Shown here piece after piece: positions 45,622 through 57,031 of a stretch of 64,000 nucleotides of DNA; position 1 is the first letter of the stretch, and every line of letters starts with the position of its first letter. Both the position numbers and the translations under genes were made by a program. The notes beneath the pieces are model-generated. The model was not told the DNA's origin, ran no database searches, and saw only the letters and a list, made by a program, of their open reading frames with translations. Location of the stretch: contig NZ_ATZH01000024.1 in the NCBI RefSeq assembly GCF_000428105.1, forward strand, positions 1 to 64,000. The letters run 5' to 3'. Source of the DNA: Bacteroides pyogenes DSM 20611 = JCM 6294. GTDB taxonomy: Bacteria > Bacteroidota > Bacteroidia > Bacteroidales > Bacteroidaceae.

Positions 45622-46695
45622 ATGAATAAAAATATTGTTCTGATAATACTCTTATGTTTGTTATCCATTAGCAATGCTAGGGCACAATCTGTCACAGTAG
45701 AAGCAAAGATCGATTCGTTACAGATTTTAATTGGAGAACAAACAAAAATACAATTACAAGTGGCTATGGACGCCAAACAACAAGCCTCATTTCCGGCATA
45801 TGTTGACACTATCGTTAACAAAGTGGAGATTATAGAGGCCGCAAAGCTCGATACACAATATTTGAATGACCGCCAACGAATGCTGATAACTCAGGAGTAT
45901 ACAATTACTTCTTTTGATTCGGCATTGTATTACTTACCTCCTATGCCGGTAACGGTGGACGGCAAAGTATACAAGTCGAATGCATTGGCCTTGAAAGTCT
46001 ATTCTATGCCGGTAGATACCTTGCATCCGGATCATTTTTTCGGACAAAAAACTGTAATGAAAGCTCCTTTTTCATGGGAAGACTGGTACGGCTTGATAGG
46101 ATGTTCGTTTCTTGCATTACCTTTACTGGGCCTTCTTATCTATCTTATAGTTCGCCTTCGTGATAATAAGCCTATTATAAGAAAAATAAAAATAGAACCG
46201 AAATTGCCCCCACACCAAACAGCAATGAAAGAAATAGAACGGATTAAAAGTGAGAAGATTTGGCAAAAAGGACATTCGAAGGAGTATTACACGGAGTTGA
46301 CAGATGTTATTCGTACGTATATAAAGGATCGTTTCGGATTTAATGCATTAGAAATGACTTCTTCCGAAATCATAGATAACTTATTAAAGATAAGGGATAG
46401 AGAGGCGATATCAGATTTACAGCTCCTTTTCCAAACTGCTGATTTAGTGAAGTTCGCCAAACATGATCCGCTAATGAATGAAAACGATGCCAATTTGATT
46501 AATGCTATCGATTTTATTGATGACACAAAGCAACTAGAAGAGGAGAAAAAGCCGCAACCAACGGAAATTACAATCATAGAGAAACGTTCTTTACGAGTAA
46601 AGATTCTCTTGGTTCTGGGCATTACGTTCTTATCAATAGCCTTGATAAGCGCTTGTATATACATCGGTATCCAACTTTACGAACTTTTTGCATAG
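45622..46695 (+). CDS. Membrane protein of bat operon (unnamed)
   Basis: 357 residues with a signal peptide (cleavage near RAQS). It has an extracytoplasmic beta-rich part (about 23-150), a membrane helix at about 158-178, a cytoplasmic segment with a helical domain (GHSKEYYTELTDVIRTYIKDRFG), and a C-terminal helix at about 320-345. In Bacteroides operons a gene in this place is usual but unnamed. The GFNALEMTSSEIID segment resembles the C-terminal helical domain of BatD. Exact function unknown. Confidence 0.75.
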   Translation: MNKNIVLIILLCLLSISNARAQSVTVEAKIDSLQILIGEQTKIQLQVAMDAKQQASFPAYVDTIVNKVEIIEAAKLDTQYLNDRQRMLITQEYTITSFDSALYYLPPMPVTVDGKVYKSNALALKVYSMPVDTLHPDHFFGQKTVMKAPFSWEDWYGLIGCSFLALPLLGLLIYLIVRLRDNKPIIRKIKIEPKLPPHQTAMKEIERIKSEKIWQKGHSKEYYTELTDVIRTYIKDRFGFNALEMTSSEIIDNLLKIRDREAISDLQLLFQTADLVKFAKHDPLMNENDANLINAIDFIDDTKQLEEEKKPQPTEITIIEKRSLRVKILLVLGITFLSIALISACIYIGIQLYELFA

Positions 46696-46745
46696 CATAA
46701 AGGGCTCCGGATACTAAATATGAATTTTGTTAAATCAGAAATAAA

Positions 46746-47729
46746 ATGGTTTTTGCCAATATCGAATATTTGTTCTTACTGCTATTGCTTATACCTTACA
46801 TTGTATGGTATATATTAAAGCATAAAAGGAGTGAAGCTACGCTGCAAATTTCTGACGCGAGAGTGTATGCTCATACTCCCAAAAGTTATAAGAACTATTT
46901 ACTGCACGCTCCCTTTATATTGCGTGTACTCGCTTTTATATTGATAATCCTGGTGCTTGCACGCCCACAAACGACCAATAAATGGCAGAATAGTGAAATA
47001 GAAGGGATTGATATTATGCTTGCTATCGATGTATCTACCAGTATGTTGGCTGAGGATTTAAAACCAAACCGACTCGAAGCGGCCAAAGATGTAGCTGCCG
47101 AATTTGTGAACGGGCGGCCTAATGACAATATCGGAATTACATTGTTCGCAGGCGAATCGTTTACTCAATGTCCGCTTACGGTAGACCATTCTGTATTATC
47201 GGATATAATTCACAATATAAAATGCGGATTGATAGAAGATGGAACGGCTATTGGCATGGGTATAGCCAATGCGGTTACTCGTCTAAAGGATAGCAAAGCT
47301 AAATCTAAAGTGATTATTTTGCTGACAGACGGAACCAATAATAAAGGGGATATATCTCCTTTGACTGCGGCTGAAATAGCCAAAAGTTTTGGAATACGAA
47401 TATACACTATAGGCGTAGGTACCAATGGGGTAGCGCCTTATCCTTATCCGATGGGGAATACGGTGCAATATATCAATATGCCGGTGGAAATCGATGAGAG
47501 TACATTGACTCAGATCGCCGGAACGACAGAAGGCAATTACTTCCGTGCTACAAGTAATACTAAATTAAAAGAAGTATATACGGAAATTGACAAACTGGAA
47601 AAGACGAAACTGAGTGTAAAAGAGTATAACAAACGAGAAGAGGAGTATCGATGGTTTGCGTTGGCAGCTTTTATGTGTGTGTTGCTCGAAGTCTTGTTGC
47701 GCAATTCAATACTCAAGAAAATTCCTTAA
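46746..47729 (+). CDS. batA: Aerotolerance protein BatA (VWA, membrane)
   Basis: 327 residues. A helix at 8-23 and another at about 55-73 flank a VWA domain (about 90-270) with the MIDAS motif DVSTS and LLTDGTNNKGD; a C-terminal helix follows. VWA domains bind partner proteins through a metal ion. The bat genes were named for Bacteroides aerotolerance. MoxR is the likely partner. Confidence 0.92.
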   Translation: MVFANIEYLFLLLLLIPYIVWYILKHKRSEATLQISDARVYAHTPKSYKNYLLHAPFILRVLAFILIILVLARPQTTNKWQNSEIEGIDIMLAIDVSTSMLAEDLKPNRLEAAKDVAAEFVNGRPNDNIGITLFAGESFTQCPLTVDHSVLSDIIHNIKCGLIEDGTAIGMGIANAVTRLKDSKAKSKVIILLTDGTNNKGDISPLTAAEIAKSFGIRIYTIGVGTNGVAPYPYPMGNTVQYINMPVEIDESTLTQIAGTTEGNYFRATSNTKLKEVYTEIDKLEKTKLSVKEYNKREEEYRWFALAAFMCVLLEVLLRNSILKKIP

Positions 47730-47776
47730 AAAAGAGCTTATCAAAATCGTATTTATAAATTGTAAAACAATAAAAA

Positions 47777-48808
47777 ATGTTCCGATTCGAAGAACCTGCA
47801 TATTTGTATCTGTTGTTATTATTGCCTTTACTGGCAATTTTCTACTTTTATTCAAACTATAAAAGAAGAAAGAATATTCGGCGTTTTGGCGATCCTTATT
47901 TGTTGTCCCAACTAATGCCGGATGTTTCTAAATATCGTCCTGACGTAAAATTTGGGATTATTATTGCTGCAATCGGACTGTTTTCGGTATTGTTGGCTCG
48001 TCCTCAATTCGGTTCCAAATTGGAGACAGTAAAACGCAAAGGAGTAGAAGTGATCATAGCTTTGGATATTTCGAACTCTATGCTTGCGCAAGATGTTCAA
48101 CCAAGCCGGTTGGAAAAAGCCAAGCGATTGGTATCCCGTCTTGTTGACGAAATGGATAACGATAAAGTAGGAATGATTGTTTTTGCCGGAAATGCATTTA
48201 CGCAGCTCCCCATAACGAGCGATTATATTTCTGCTAAAATGTTTTTAGAATCTATATCTCCTTCATTGATATCTAAACAAGGAACTGCAATTGGAGAAGC
48301 CATCAAACTTGCAACCCGTAGCTTTACTCCGCAAGAAGGCGTAGGACGTGCTATTATTGTGATAACCGACGGAGAAAACCATGAAGGGGGAGCGGTAGAA
48401 GCAGCGAAAGATGCAGCGGGAAAAGAGATCCAAGTAAATGTGTTGGGAGTAGGAATGCCCGAAGGAGCACCTATACCTGTAGAAGGAACCAACGATTTTC
48501 GACGAGACAGAGCAGGGAATGTAATTATTACCCGGCTAAATGAAGCTATGTGCCAGGAAATTGCCAAAGAAGGAAAAGGTATATATATTCGGGTAGATAA
48601 TACGAATGCGGCTCAAAAAGCAATCAATAGAGAAATAAACAAGATGGCGAAGTCTGATGTAGAGTCGAAAGTGTATACTGAATACAATGAACAGTTTCAA
48701 GCTGTTGCCTGGATTATTCTGCTATTACTATTGGCTGATATTTTAATCTTGGATCGTAAAAACCCATTGTTTAAGAATATTCATTTATTTTCTAATAATA
48801 AGAAGTAA
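47777..48808 (+). CDS. batB: Aerotolerance protein BatB (VWA, membrane)
   Basis: 343 residues with the same layout as BatA: N-terminal helices, VWA domain (about 88-285) with MIDAS motif DISNS and VITDGENHEGG, and a C-terminal helix (about 305-325). It is clearly a paralogue of BatA. The next gene starts 2 bp after its stop. Confidence 0.92.
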   Translation: MFRFEEPAYLYLLLLLPLLAIFYFYSNYKRRKNIRRFGDPYLLSQLMPDVSKYRPDVKFGIIIAAIGLFSVLLARPQFGSKLETVKRKGVEVIIALDISNSMLAQDVQPSRLEKAKRLVSRLVDEMDNDKVGMIVFAGNAFTQLPITSDYISAKMFLESISPSLISKQGTAIGEAIKLATRSFTPQEGVGRAIIVITDGENHEGGAVEAAKDAAGKEIQVNVLGVGMPEGAPIPVEGTNDFRRDRAGNVIITRLNEAMCQEIAKEGKGIYIRVDNTNAAQKAINREINKMAKSDVESKVYTEYNEQFQAVAWIILLLLLADILILDRKNPLFKNIHLFSNNKK

Positions 48809-48810
48809 TT

Positions 48811-49512
48811 ATGTATATTTTCAAAATCAAATATTTGCTTTTTGCAGTTCTTCTGTTTTTTACTGCCGGCATCTTCGCCCAGAAAGCAGAACGTGATTAT
48901 ATTCGCAAAGGTAACCGCTTTTTTAAAGACAGTATATTTGTCGATGCGGAAGTGAACTATCGGAAAGCATTGGAAATAAATCCTCAGTCTGCTGTTTCAA
49001 TGTATAACTTAGGAAACACACTTTCTCAACAACAAAAGTTTAAAGATGCTATGGAACAGTATACGGCTGCTGCTAAAATAGAAAAAAACAAATCAAAACT
49101 ATCTCAAATCTATCATAACATGGGGGTACTTCTTCAAGCAGGAAGAGATTATGCACAAGCGGTAGAAGCATATAAAATGTCTTTACGCAATAATCCTTCG
49201 GACCATGAAACACGATATAATTTGGCTTTAGCGCAAAAGATGTTGAAGAATCAGCAACAGCAACAAAATCAAAATCAAGACAAGGATCAGAATAAAAAAC
49301 AAGATCAAAAGGAAGAGAAGCAACATGATCAGAAAAAAGATGATAAAAAAGACCAGCAACCTCCTAAATCTGAAAAGAAAGAAAACGAAATGTCTAAAGA
49401 AAATGCCGAACAGCTATTGAATTCTGTTATGCAAGATGAAAAGAATGTTCAAGACAAGGTAAAGAAACAACAAAGGGTTATCCAAAGCGGACATTTGGAA
49501 AAAGACTGGTAA
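48811..49512 (+). CDS. batC: Aerotolerance protein BatC (TPR)
   Basis: 233 residues. Signal peptide 1-23 (FAQ-K). TPR units lie at about 30-140 (AVSMYNLGNTLSQQQKFKDAMEQY). A Q/K/D-rich tail at about 147-195 is followed by a conserved helical end with NAEQLLNSVMQDEKN. TPR units bind other proteins, probably BatA/B in the periplasm. Confidence 0.9.
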   Translation: MYIFKIKYLLFAVLLFFTAGIFAQKAERDYIRKGNRFFKDSIFVDAEVNYRKALEINPQSAVSMYNLGNTLSQQQKFKDAMEQYTAAAKIEKNKSKLSQIYHNMGVLLQAGRDYAQAVEAYKMSLRNNPSDHETRYNLALAQKMLKNQQQQQNQNQDKDQNKKQDQKEEKQHDQKKDDKKDQQPPKSEKKENEMSKENAEQLLNSVMQDEKNVQDKVKKQQRVIQSGHLEKDW

Positions 49513-49542
49513 ATAAAAATAGATGATATAAATTTCTAAGCA

Positions 49543-51357
49543 ATGAGAAAACTTTTTATTATATGGATAGCATTAACAGCACTTTGCATTCAGGCAGTTG
49601 CTGAGAACATCTCATTCAAGGCTTCCGCACCCGATGTGGTAGTTGTAGGCGACCAATTTCGTTTATCTTATACAGTAACCACACAGAAAATAAAAGATTT
49701 TCGTGCACCTTCTATTAAAGGTTTCGAAGTGTTGATGGGACCTAGTCGATCTCAGCAAAGCAGTACACAAATCATAAACGGGAATATGACATCAACCAGC
49801 AGTATTACTTATACTTTTATTTTAATGGCCACTGCAGCAGGTGAATATTCTATTCCCGGAGCTTCTGTCATAGCAGATGGTAATCAACTTGTTTCAAACT
49901 CCATAAAAATAAAAGTTCTGCCTCAAGAACAAGGTGGAAATAGGGGACAAGCTTCCGGAACTGCCCGTTCTTCTTCAGTGTCTAACCAAGATCTATTTAT
50001 TACTGCTACAGCCAGTAAAACGAATGTATATGAACAAGAAGCTTTTGTACTGACATATAAAATATATACCAGGGAACCGAACTTACAATTGAATAATGCA
50101 AAACTTCCTGATTTTAAAGGATTTCATTCCCAAGAGATTGAAATGCCCGCTAATGCAAGATGGAGTCAGGAGCATTATAATGGACGTAATTACTCTACGG
50201 CAGTATATCGCCAATTTGTTCTTTTTCCACAGCAGTCGGGTAAATTATTTATCGAACCGGCACAGTTTCAAATGACTATAGGAAAGGCCATACAATCTGA
50301 TGATCCTTTTGAAGCTTTTTTCAATGGCGGAAGTAATATACTTGAAATCAGAAAGAATATTGTAACTCCCAGAATTTCAATAGATGTTCATTCGCTTCCT
50401 GCTAATAATAAGCCTGCAAATTTTACAGGTGGAGTGGGGGAGTTCTCTATTTCTTCTTCTATTAATAACGAAAAATTGAAGACAAACGATGCGCTCACTG
50501 TTAAAATAGTTATTTCCGGTACTGGAAATCTAAAATTAATTTCCAGCCCGGAAGTGAAATTTCCTAATGACTTTGAAATCTACGACCCTAAAACAGATCA
50601 TCAGGTTCGGCTCACTCGAGATGGACTTACAGGAAATAAAATTATTGAGTGTTTAGCTATTCCAAGACATGCAGGTACTTACAAAATTCCTGCAATTTCT
50701 TTCAGTTATTTTGATATTCGATCAAAATCTTATAAAACCTTACATACGGAGGAATATACGGTTAAAGTAGAAAAAGGAGCAGGAAATGCCAATCAGGTGA
50801 TTGCTAACTTCACTAATAAGGAAGATCTGAAGGTATTAGGGGAAGATATTCGCTATATTAAGCAGAATGAAGTTACCCTTGTACCTAAAGGACATTTCTT
50901 TTATGGATCAATGAGATTTTGGCTGTTTTATATAATTCCGACTCTTGCCTTTATTGTTTTATTTATAGTTTATCGTAAGCAAGCTATCGAAAATGCGAAT
51001 GTTGCTAAAATAAAAACTAAGAGAGCCAATAAAATAGCTGTAAAACGCATGAAAATGGCAGGGAAATTACTATCTAACAATAAACAAGAAGCTTTTTATG
51101 ATGAAGTTTTAAAAGCTTTGTGGGGATATATCAGTGATAAATTGAATATTCCGGTTTCTCGTTTATCGAAAGATAATATTGAAGAAAAGCTAAGAGATCA
51201 TGGAGTAGGCGAAGACTTGATAAAAGATTTTTTAAATGCATTAAACAATTGCGAGTTTGCTCGTTTCGCACCGGGAAATCAAAATCAAGCCATGGATAAA
51301 ATATATTCATCTTCAATAGAAGTGATCAGTAAAATGGAAAGCTCTATAAAACATTAA
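49543..51357 (+). CDS. batD: Aerotolerance protein BatD
   Basis: 604 residues. Signal peptide about 1-20 (VAENIS). Three beta-sandwich-like blocks run over about 22-430 (FKASAPDVVVVGDQFRLSY, ITATASKTNVYEQEAFVLTYKI). A membrane helix sits at about 463-480, and a cytoplasmic helical domain (ALWGYISDKLNIPVSRLSKDNI) ends the protein. It is the largest bat product and follows batC. Confidence 0.93.
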   Translation: MRKLFIIWIALTALCIQAVAENISFKASAPDVVVVGDQFRLSYTVTTQKIKDFRAPSIKGFEVLMGPSRSQQSSTQIINGNMTSTSSITYTFILMATAAGEYSIPGASVIADGNQLVSNSIKIKVLPQEQGGNRGQASGTARSSSVSNQDLFITATASKTNVYEQEAFVLTYKIYTREPNLQLNNAKLPDFKGFHSQEIEMPANARWSQEHYNGRNYSTAVYRQFVLFPQQSGKLFIEPAQFQMTIGKAIQSDDPFEAFFNGGSNILEIRKNIVTPRISIDVHSLPANNKPANFTGGVGEFSISSSINNEKLKTNDALTVKIVISGTGNLKLISSPEVKFPNDFEIYDPKTDHQVRLTRDGLTGNKIIECLAIPRHAGTYKIPAISFSYFDIRSKSYKTLHTEEYTVKVEKGAGNANQVIANFTNKEDLKVLGEDIRYIKQNEVTLVPKGHFFYGSMRFWLFYIIPTLAFIVLFIVYRKQAIENANVAKIKTKRANKIAVKRMKMAGKLLSNNKQEAFYDEVLKALWGYISDKLNIPVSRLSKDNIEEKLRDHGVGEDLIKDFLNALNNCEFARFAPGNQNQAMDKIYSSSIEVISKMESSIKH

Positions 51358-51375
51358 TTCTGAATATTTTGGGTT

Positions 51376-52212
51376 ATGAAAAAAACACTCTTTATTATAT
51401 TATTATCAATATCAGTATTCGCCTTTGGGCAAAACTCTTTGAAAGTTGAACCTACGCAGTTACAAAAAGTAGATTCTGCACATGTAAACAGTCACACTCT
51501 TTTGTCTAATAAAAAACTGAGTGAAGTGACTAAGACTGAAGGAGATTCTGCTTATATTAAAAATGAATATGCTGAAGCTGCTCAAATCTATGAAGCACTT
51601 TTAATGCAAGGAGAAGCTGCGGAAGTGTATTATAACTTAGGAAATTCTTACTATAAATTGGGAGAAATAGGCAAAGCTGTACTAAATTATGAACGCGCCT
51701 TGCTTTTACAACCTGGAAATAGTGATATACGAGCTAATTTGGAGATAGCTCGCGCTAAAACCATAGATAAAGTGGAACCCATTCCGGAAATATTTTTTAT
51801 AGTTTGGACTAAAGAACTGATTAATACGATGAGCGTAGACGGATGGGCCTTATGGAGTATTGTATTTTTTGTCTTATTAATCTTCTCCATGATTCTGTTT
51901 CTTTATTCTAAACAACTAGTATGGAAAAAAGCAGGTTTCATATCGGGAATCATATGCCTGGTTATTGTGATATGTTCTAATTTATTTGCTTGGCAACTAA
52001 AAAAAGAATTACTTATTCGGACAGATGCAATAGTCATGTATCCAAGCATTACAGTACGTAGTACTCCTAGCGAAAACGGTACAAGTTTATTCATTTTACA
52101 CGAAGGCAGAAAAATAAAAATTAAAGATAACTCAATGAAAGAATGGAAAGAAATTCGTTTAGAAAATGGGAAGGTAGGCTGGGTACCTGCCAAAGCCATT
52201 GAAAAGATATAA
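51376..52212 (+). CDS. batE: Aerotolerance protein BatE (TPR, SH3)
   Basis: 278 residues. Signal peptide about 1-19 (FAFG-Q). TPR region (YYNLGNSYYKLGEIGKAVLNYERAL) at about 75-130, two membrane helices (about 155-175 and 185-205), and a bacterial SH3-like domain at about 217-278. Last gene of the operon. A weak hairpin and T-run lie at 52243-52279. Confidence 0.92.
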   Translation: MKKTLFIILLSISVFAFGQNSLKVEPTQLQKVDSAHVNSHTLLSNKKLSEVTKTEGDSAYIKNEYAEAAQIYEALLMQGEAAEVYYNLGNSYYKLGEIGKAVLNYERALLLQPGNSDIRANLEIARAKTIDKVEPIPEIFFIVWTKELINTMSVDGWALWSIVFFVLLIFSMILFLYSKQLVWKKAGFISGIICLVIVICSNLFAWQLKKELLIRTDAIVMYPSITVRSTPSENGTSLFILHEGRKIKIKDNSMKEWKEIRLENGKVGWVPAKAIEKI

Positions 52213-52242
52213 AACGCTCCATACTTTTAATCAATAAAAGGA

Positions 52243-52279
52243 AAAAGATAAGCATTTATTTGCTTTATCTTTTTTTTTT
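52243..52279 (+). terminator. Terminator of bat operon
   Basis: AAAGATAAGCA pairs imperfectly with TGCTTTATCTTT, followed by a long T-run. Confidence 0.6.
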
Positions 52280-52338
52280 GTTTAAGTTTATAGCGTATTA
52301 ATCAATACATTTAGTATTAACCATTAAATTTATGAGAC

Positions 52339-52629
52339 ATGAGGACAATTACGTTTAATGAACTTCGTAAAATTAAAGATTCATTGCCTAGCGGTAGCAT
52401 GCATAGAATAGCAGATGAACTTGGTTTACATGTAGATACTGTGCGTAACTTTTTTGGTGGGCATAATTTCAAGGAAGGGAAAAGTGTCGGAATTCATCTA
52501 GAGCCCGGTCCGGATGGTGGGCTTGTTATGTTGGATGATACGACAGTTCTTGATCGGGCTCTAAAAATTTTGGATGAACTGAATATGAATATGCACAATA
52601 AGCAAGCTACCGAATCTATGCAAATTTAG
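52339..52629 (+). CDS. Small HTH-containing protein of unknown function
   Basis: 96 residues. Residues about 20-38 (SMHRIADELGLHVDTVRNFF) look like a helix-turn-helix. The rest contains GIHLEPGPDGGLVMLDD and a helical end. It resembles DNA-binding proteins often present beside the bat operon in Bacteroides, but I cannot name a family. It is followed immediately by a very strong terminator. Confidence 0.75.
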   Translation: MRTITFNELRKIKDSLPSGSMHRIADELGLHVDTVRNFFGGHNFKEGKSVGIHLEPGPDGGLVMLDDTTVLDRALKILDELNMNMHNKQATESMQI

Positions 52630-52640
52630 AATATATTAGT

Positions 52641-52671
52641 CCCAACTGTGTTAACACAGTTGGGATTTTTT
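52641..52671 (+). terminator. Terminator after small HTH gene
   Basis: A perfect 12-bp inverted repeat, CCCAACTGTGTT / AACACAGTTGGG (52641-52664), is followed by ATTTTTT. Confidence 0.93.
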
Positions 52672-52702
52672 GATTTATTCACCCATATAAAAAGATTTAT
52701 TT

Positions 52703-53830
52703 ATGGAAGATAAATTAGTTACACTAGCGATTTTGACATATACTAAGGCTCAAATCCTTAAAAATGTCTTGGAAAATGAAGGTATAGAAACTTACATCCA
52801 CAATGTAAACCAAATACAGCCGGTTGTATCTTCAGGAGTACGTTTAAGAATTAAAGAAAGTGATTTGCCCCGTGCATTAAAAATAACAGAGAGTTCTGTC
52901 TGGCTTTCTGAAAGTATTGTAGGGGAGAACTTACCAAAAGTGAAAAGCAAATCGAATAAAATCCTTATTCCGGTTGACTTTTCCAGCTATTCACTCAAAG
53001 CATGTGGCTTAGGATTCAATTTGGCCAAATTGGAAAATTTGGAAGTAGTTCTATTACATGTATACTTTACACCTATATATGCTTCGTCATTACCGTATGG
53101 AGATGTGTTTAATTATCAGATGGGAGATGAAGAATCTGTAAAAACGATTATTAAAAAAGTTCATGCTGATCTTAATTTATTATCTGATAAAATAAAAGAA
53201 AAAATCTCATCCGGAGAATTCCCGGATGTAAAATTTAGTTGCATTTTGCGTGAAGGTATTCCCGAAGAAGAAATCTTAAGGTATGCGAAAGAACAGCGTC
53301 CGCCAATAATTATTATGGGGACTAGAGGAAAAAATCAAAAAGACATTGATTTAATTGGTAGTGTAACGGCCGAAGTTATCGAAAGAAGTCGTACAACAGT
53401 ATTAGCAATTCCGGAGAATACACGATTTAAACAATTTAATGAGATAAAACGAATTGCGTTTTTAACAAACTTTGATCAAAGAGATCTAATTGCTTTTGAA
53501 TCTTTCTTTAGTGCATGGAAATCTTTTCATTTTTCAGTGTCTCTCATACACTTCGCCGAATCAAAAGATACATGGGATGAAATCAAACTTGCTGGTATAA
53601 AAGAATATTTCCACAAACAATATCCCAACCTTGAAATTCATTATGATGTGGTGACAAATGAAAATATATTAAAAGGGCTTGATAAATATATAAAAGAAAA
53701 TGAAATTGACATAATAACTTTAACTTCTTATAAAAGAAATATATTTGCTCGTTTGTTTAACCCGGGTATTGCACGCAAAATGATTTTTCATTCAGATACT
53801 CCATTACTTGTTATAAATATAAATGATTAA
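52703..53830 (+). CDS. Universal stress protein with N-terminal DUF2007-like domain
   Basis: 375 residues. Residues 1-70 (TLAILTYTKAQILKNVLENEGIE) look like DUF2007. The first Usp domain (about 85-230) keeps the ATP-binding pattern GTRGKNQKDIDLIGSVT. The second (about 245-372) starts AFLTNFDQRDL and has lost the nucleotide loop. Usp proteins help cells survive starvation and other stress, and the one active site suggests a mixed catalytic/structural pair. Confidence 0.85.
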   Translation: MEDKLVTLAILTYTKAQILKNVLENEGIETYIHNVNQIQPVVSSGVRLRIKESDLPRALKITESSVWLSESIVGENLPKVKSKSNKILIPVDFSSYSLKACGLGFNLAKLENLEVVLLHVYFTPIYASSLPYGDVFNYQMGDEESVKTIIKKVHADLNLLSDKIKEKISSGEFPDVKFSCILREGIPEEEILRYAKEQRPPIIIMGTRGKNQKDIDLIGSVTAEVIERSRTTVLAIPENTRFKQFNEIKRIAFLTNFDQRDLIAFESFFSAWKSFHFSVSLIHFAESKDTWDEIKLAGIKEYFHKQYPNLEIHYDVVTNENILKGLDKYIKENEIDIITLTSYKRNIFARLFNPGIARKMIFHSDTPLLVININD

Positions 53831-53908
53831 TTGGATTAAACAATTATTTCATTATATTCCATAATGATGATTATGTTTAATTGGGTATCTTCAGTAAATG
53901 TTCAAAAA

Positions 53909-53960
53909 CAAAAGCTAGCATGTGAAATGATTGGTATACTTCATTTCACATGCCGTTTTC
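53909..53960. terminator. Bidirectional terminator, usp / dapA
   Basis: A perfect 13-bp stem, GCATGTGAAATGA / TCATTTCACATGC (53918-53930, 53941-53953), with A-rich left and T-rich right flanks. Confidence 0.85.
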
Positions 53961-54004
53961 ATTGCTTATCTACCGCTCTAATCTAAGACTCAAAGTTGAA
54001 GAAA

Positions 54005-54898
54005 TCAACATTTGATATTTAATTCATTCAGAACTTTACGTATAGCCTCAAATGTTGTAATGCGTGTAGGAACTAAGGGTAATCGGAGCTTATTTTCTAT
54101 CATTCCCATTGCATTCAATATTGATTTTACTCCTGCAGGATTCCCATCTACAAACAATAAATTAAATAATTCCGTAAATTTATGATGAATCGTTAAGGCA
54201 TTGGCAAAGTCTCCTTGAAGTGCCAATCGTGTCATGCGACTAAATTCACGTGGAAAAGCGTTGCCTATAACTGAAATTACTCCAACTGCCCCTAATGTAA
54301 TTAACGGAAAAGTAATGCCATCATCACCGGAAATTACATCAAAATTATCAGGTTTATTTTTGATAATATCATCCATCTGAGTAATATTTCCTGAAGCCTC
54401 TTTGATTGCAATCACATTTTCAAAATCGCGAGCAATCCGTAAAGTTGTTTCAGCTGTCATATTAACACCTGTACGGCCTGGTACATTATACAAAACAATT
54501 GGAAGATTTGTAGACTCTGATATTGCTTTATAATGCTGATATATGCCTTCTTGTGAAGGTTTATTGTAATAAGGGACAACAGACAATATAGCGTCAACAC
54601 CAGTATAATCATCGTTTTTCAAAGCTTCTACTACTGCACGCGTATCATTACCGCCCACCCCTAAAAGAATCGGCACCCTTCCATGTACACGCTCAATAAC
54701 TTTTTTCTTGATTATTATTTTCTCTTTCTCTGTCAAAGTTGGAGTTTCGGCCGTAGTTCCAAGCACACACAAGAAATCTGCATTGTTCTGCAATAGATAA
54801 TCTACCATGCGCATGAGTGCGTCATAATCAATACTATCATCCTCTTTGAAAGGAGTAATCAGTGCTACCCCCATTCCTTTCAATTTAGTCTGTATCAT
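54005..54898 (-). CDS. dapA: 4-hydroxy-tetrahydrodipicolinate synthase
   Basis: 297 residues. The Schiff-base Lys166 (IAIKEASG) and Tyr137 (VLYNVPGRTG) are present; GTTAETPTL contains the Thr-Thr pair of the catalytic triad. It condenses pyruvate and aspartate semialdehyde in lysine/diaminopimelate synthesis, needed for peptidoglycan. It lies downstream of ligA on the same strand (gap 59 bp), so the two are probably co-transcribed. Confidence 0.96.
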   Translation of the reverse strand: MIQTKLKGMGVALITPFKEDDSIDYDALMRMVDYLLQNNADFLCVLGTTAETPTLTEKEKIIIKKKVIERVHGRVPILLGVGGNDTRAVVEALKNDDYTGVDAILSVVPYYNKPSQEGIYQHYKAISESTNLPIVLYNVPGRTGVNMTAETTLRIARDFENVIAIKEASGNITQMDDIIKNKPDNFDVISGDDGITFPLITLGAVGVISVIGNAFPREFSRMTRLALQGDFANALTIHHKFTELFNLLFVDGNPAGVKSILNAMGMIENKLRLPLVPTRITTFEAIRKVLNELNIKC

Positions 54899-54957
54899 GA
54901 ATCCTAATTATAATCCCTAATAATCTTAACCACAAAAGTATGAATATTTTTCATATC

Positions 54958-57000
<2,043 letters not shown>

Positions 57001-57007
57001 TTATTTG

Positions 57008-57015
57008 TATTTTTG
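57008..57015 (+). promoter_or_regulatory. -7 box of trmD
   Basis: TATTTTTG, 16 bp before the chosen trmD start at 57032. The start at 57032 is supported because the longer frame from 56969 begins upstream of this box. Confidence 0.55.
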
Positions 57016-57031
57016 CGAAAAAATAAAGAGT

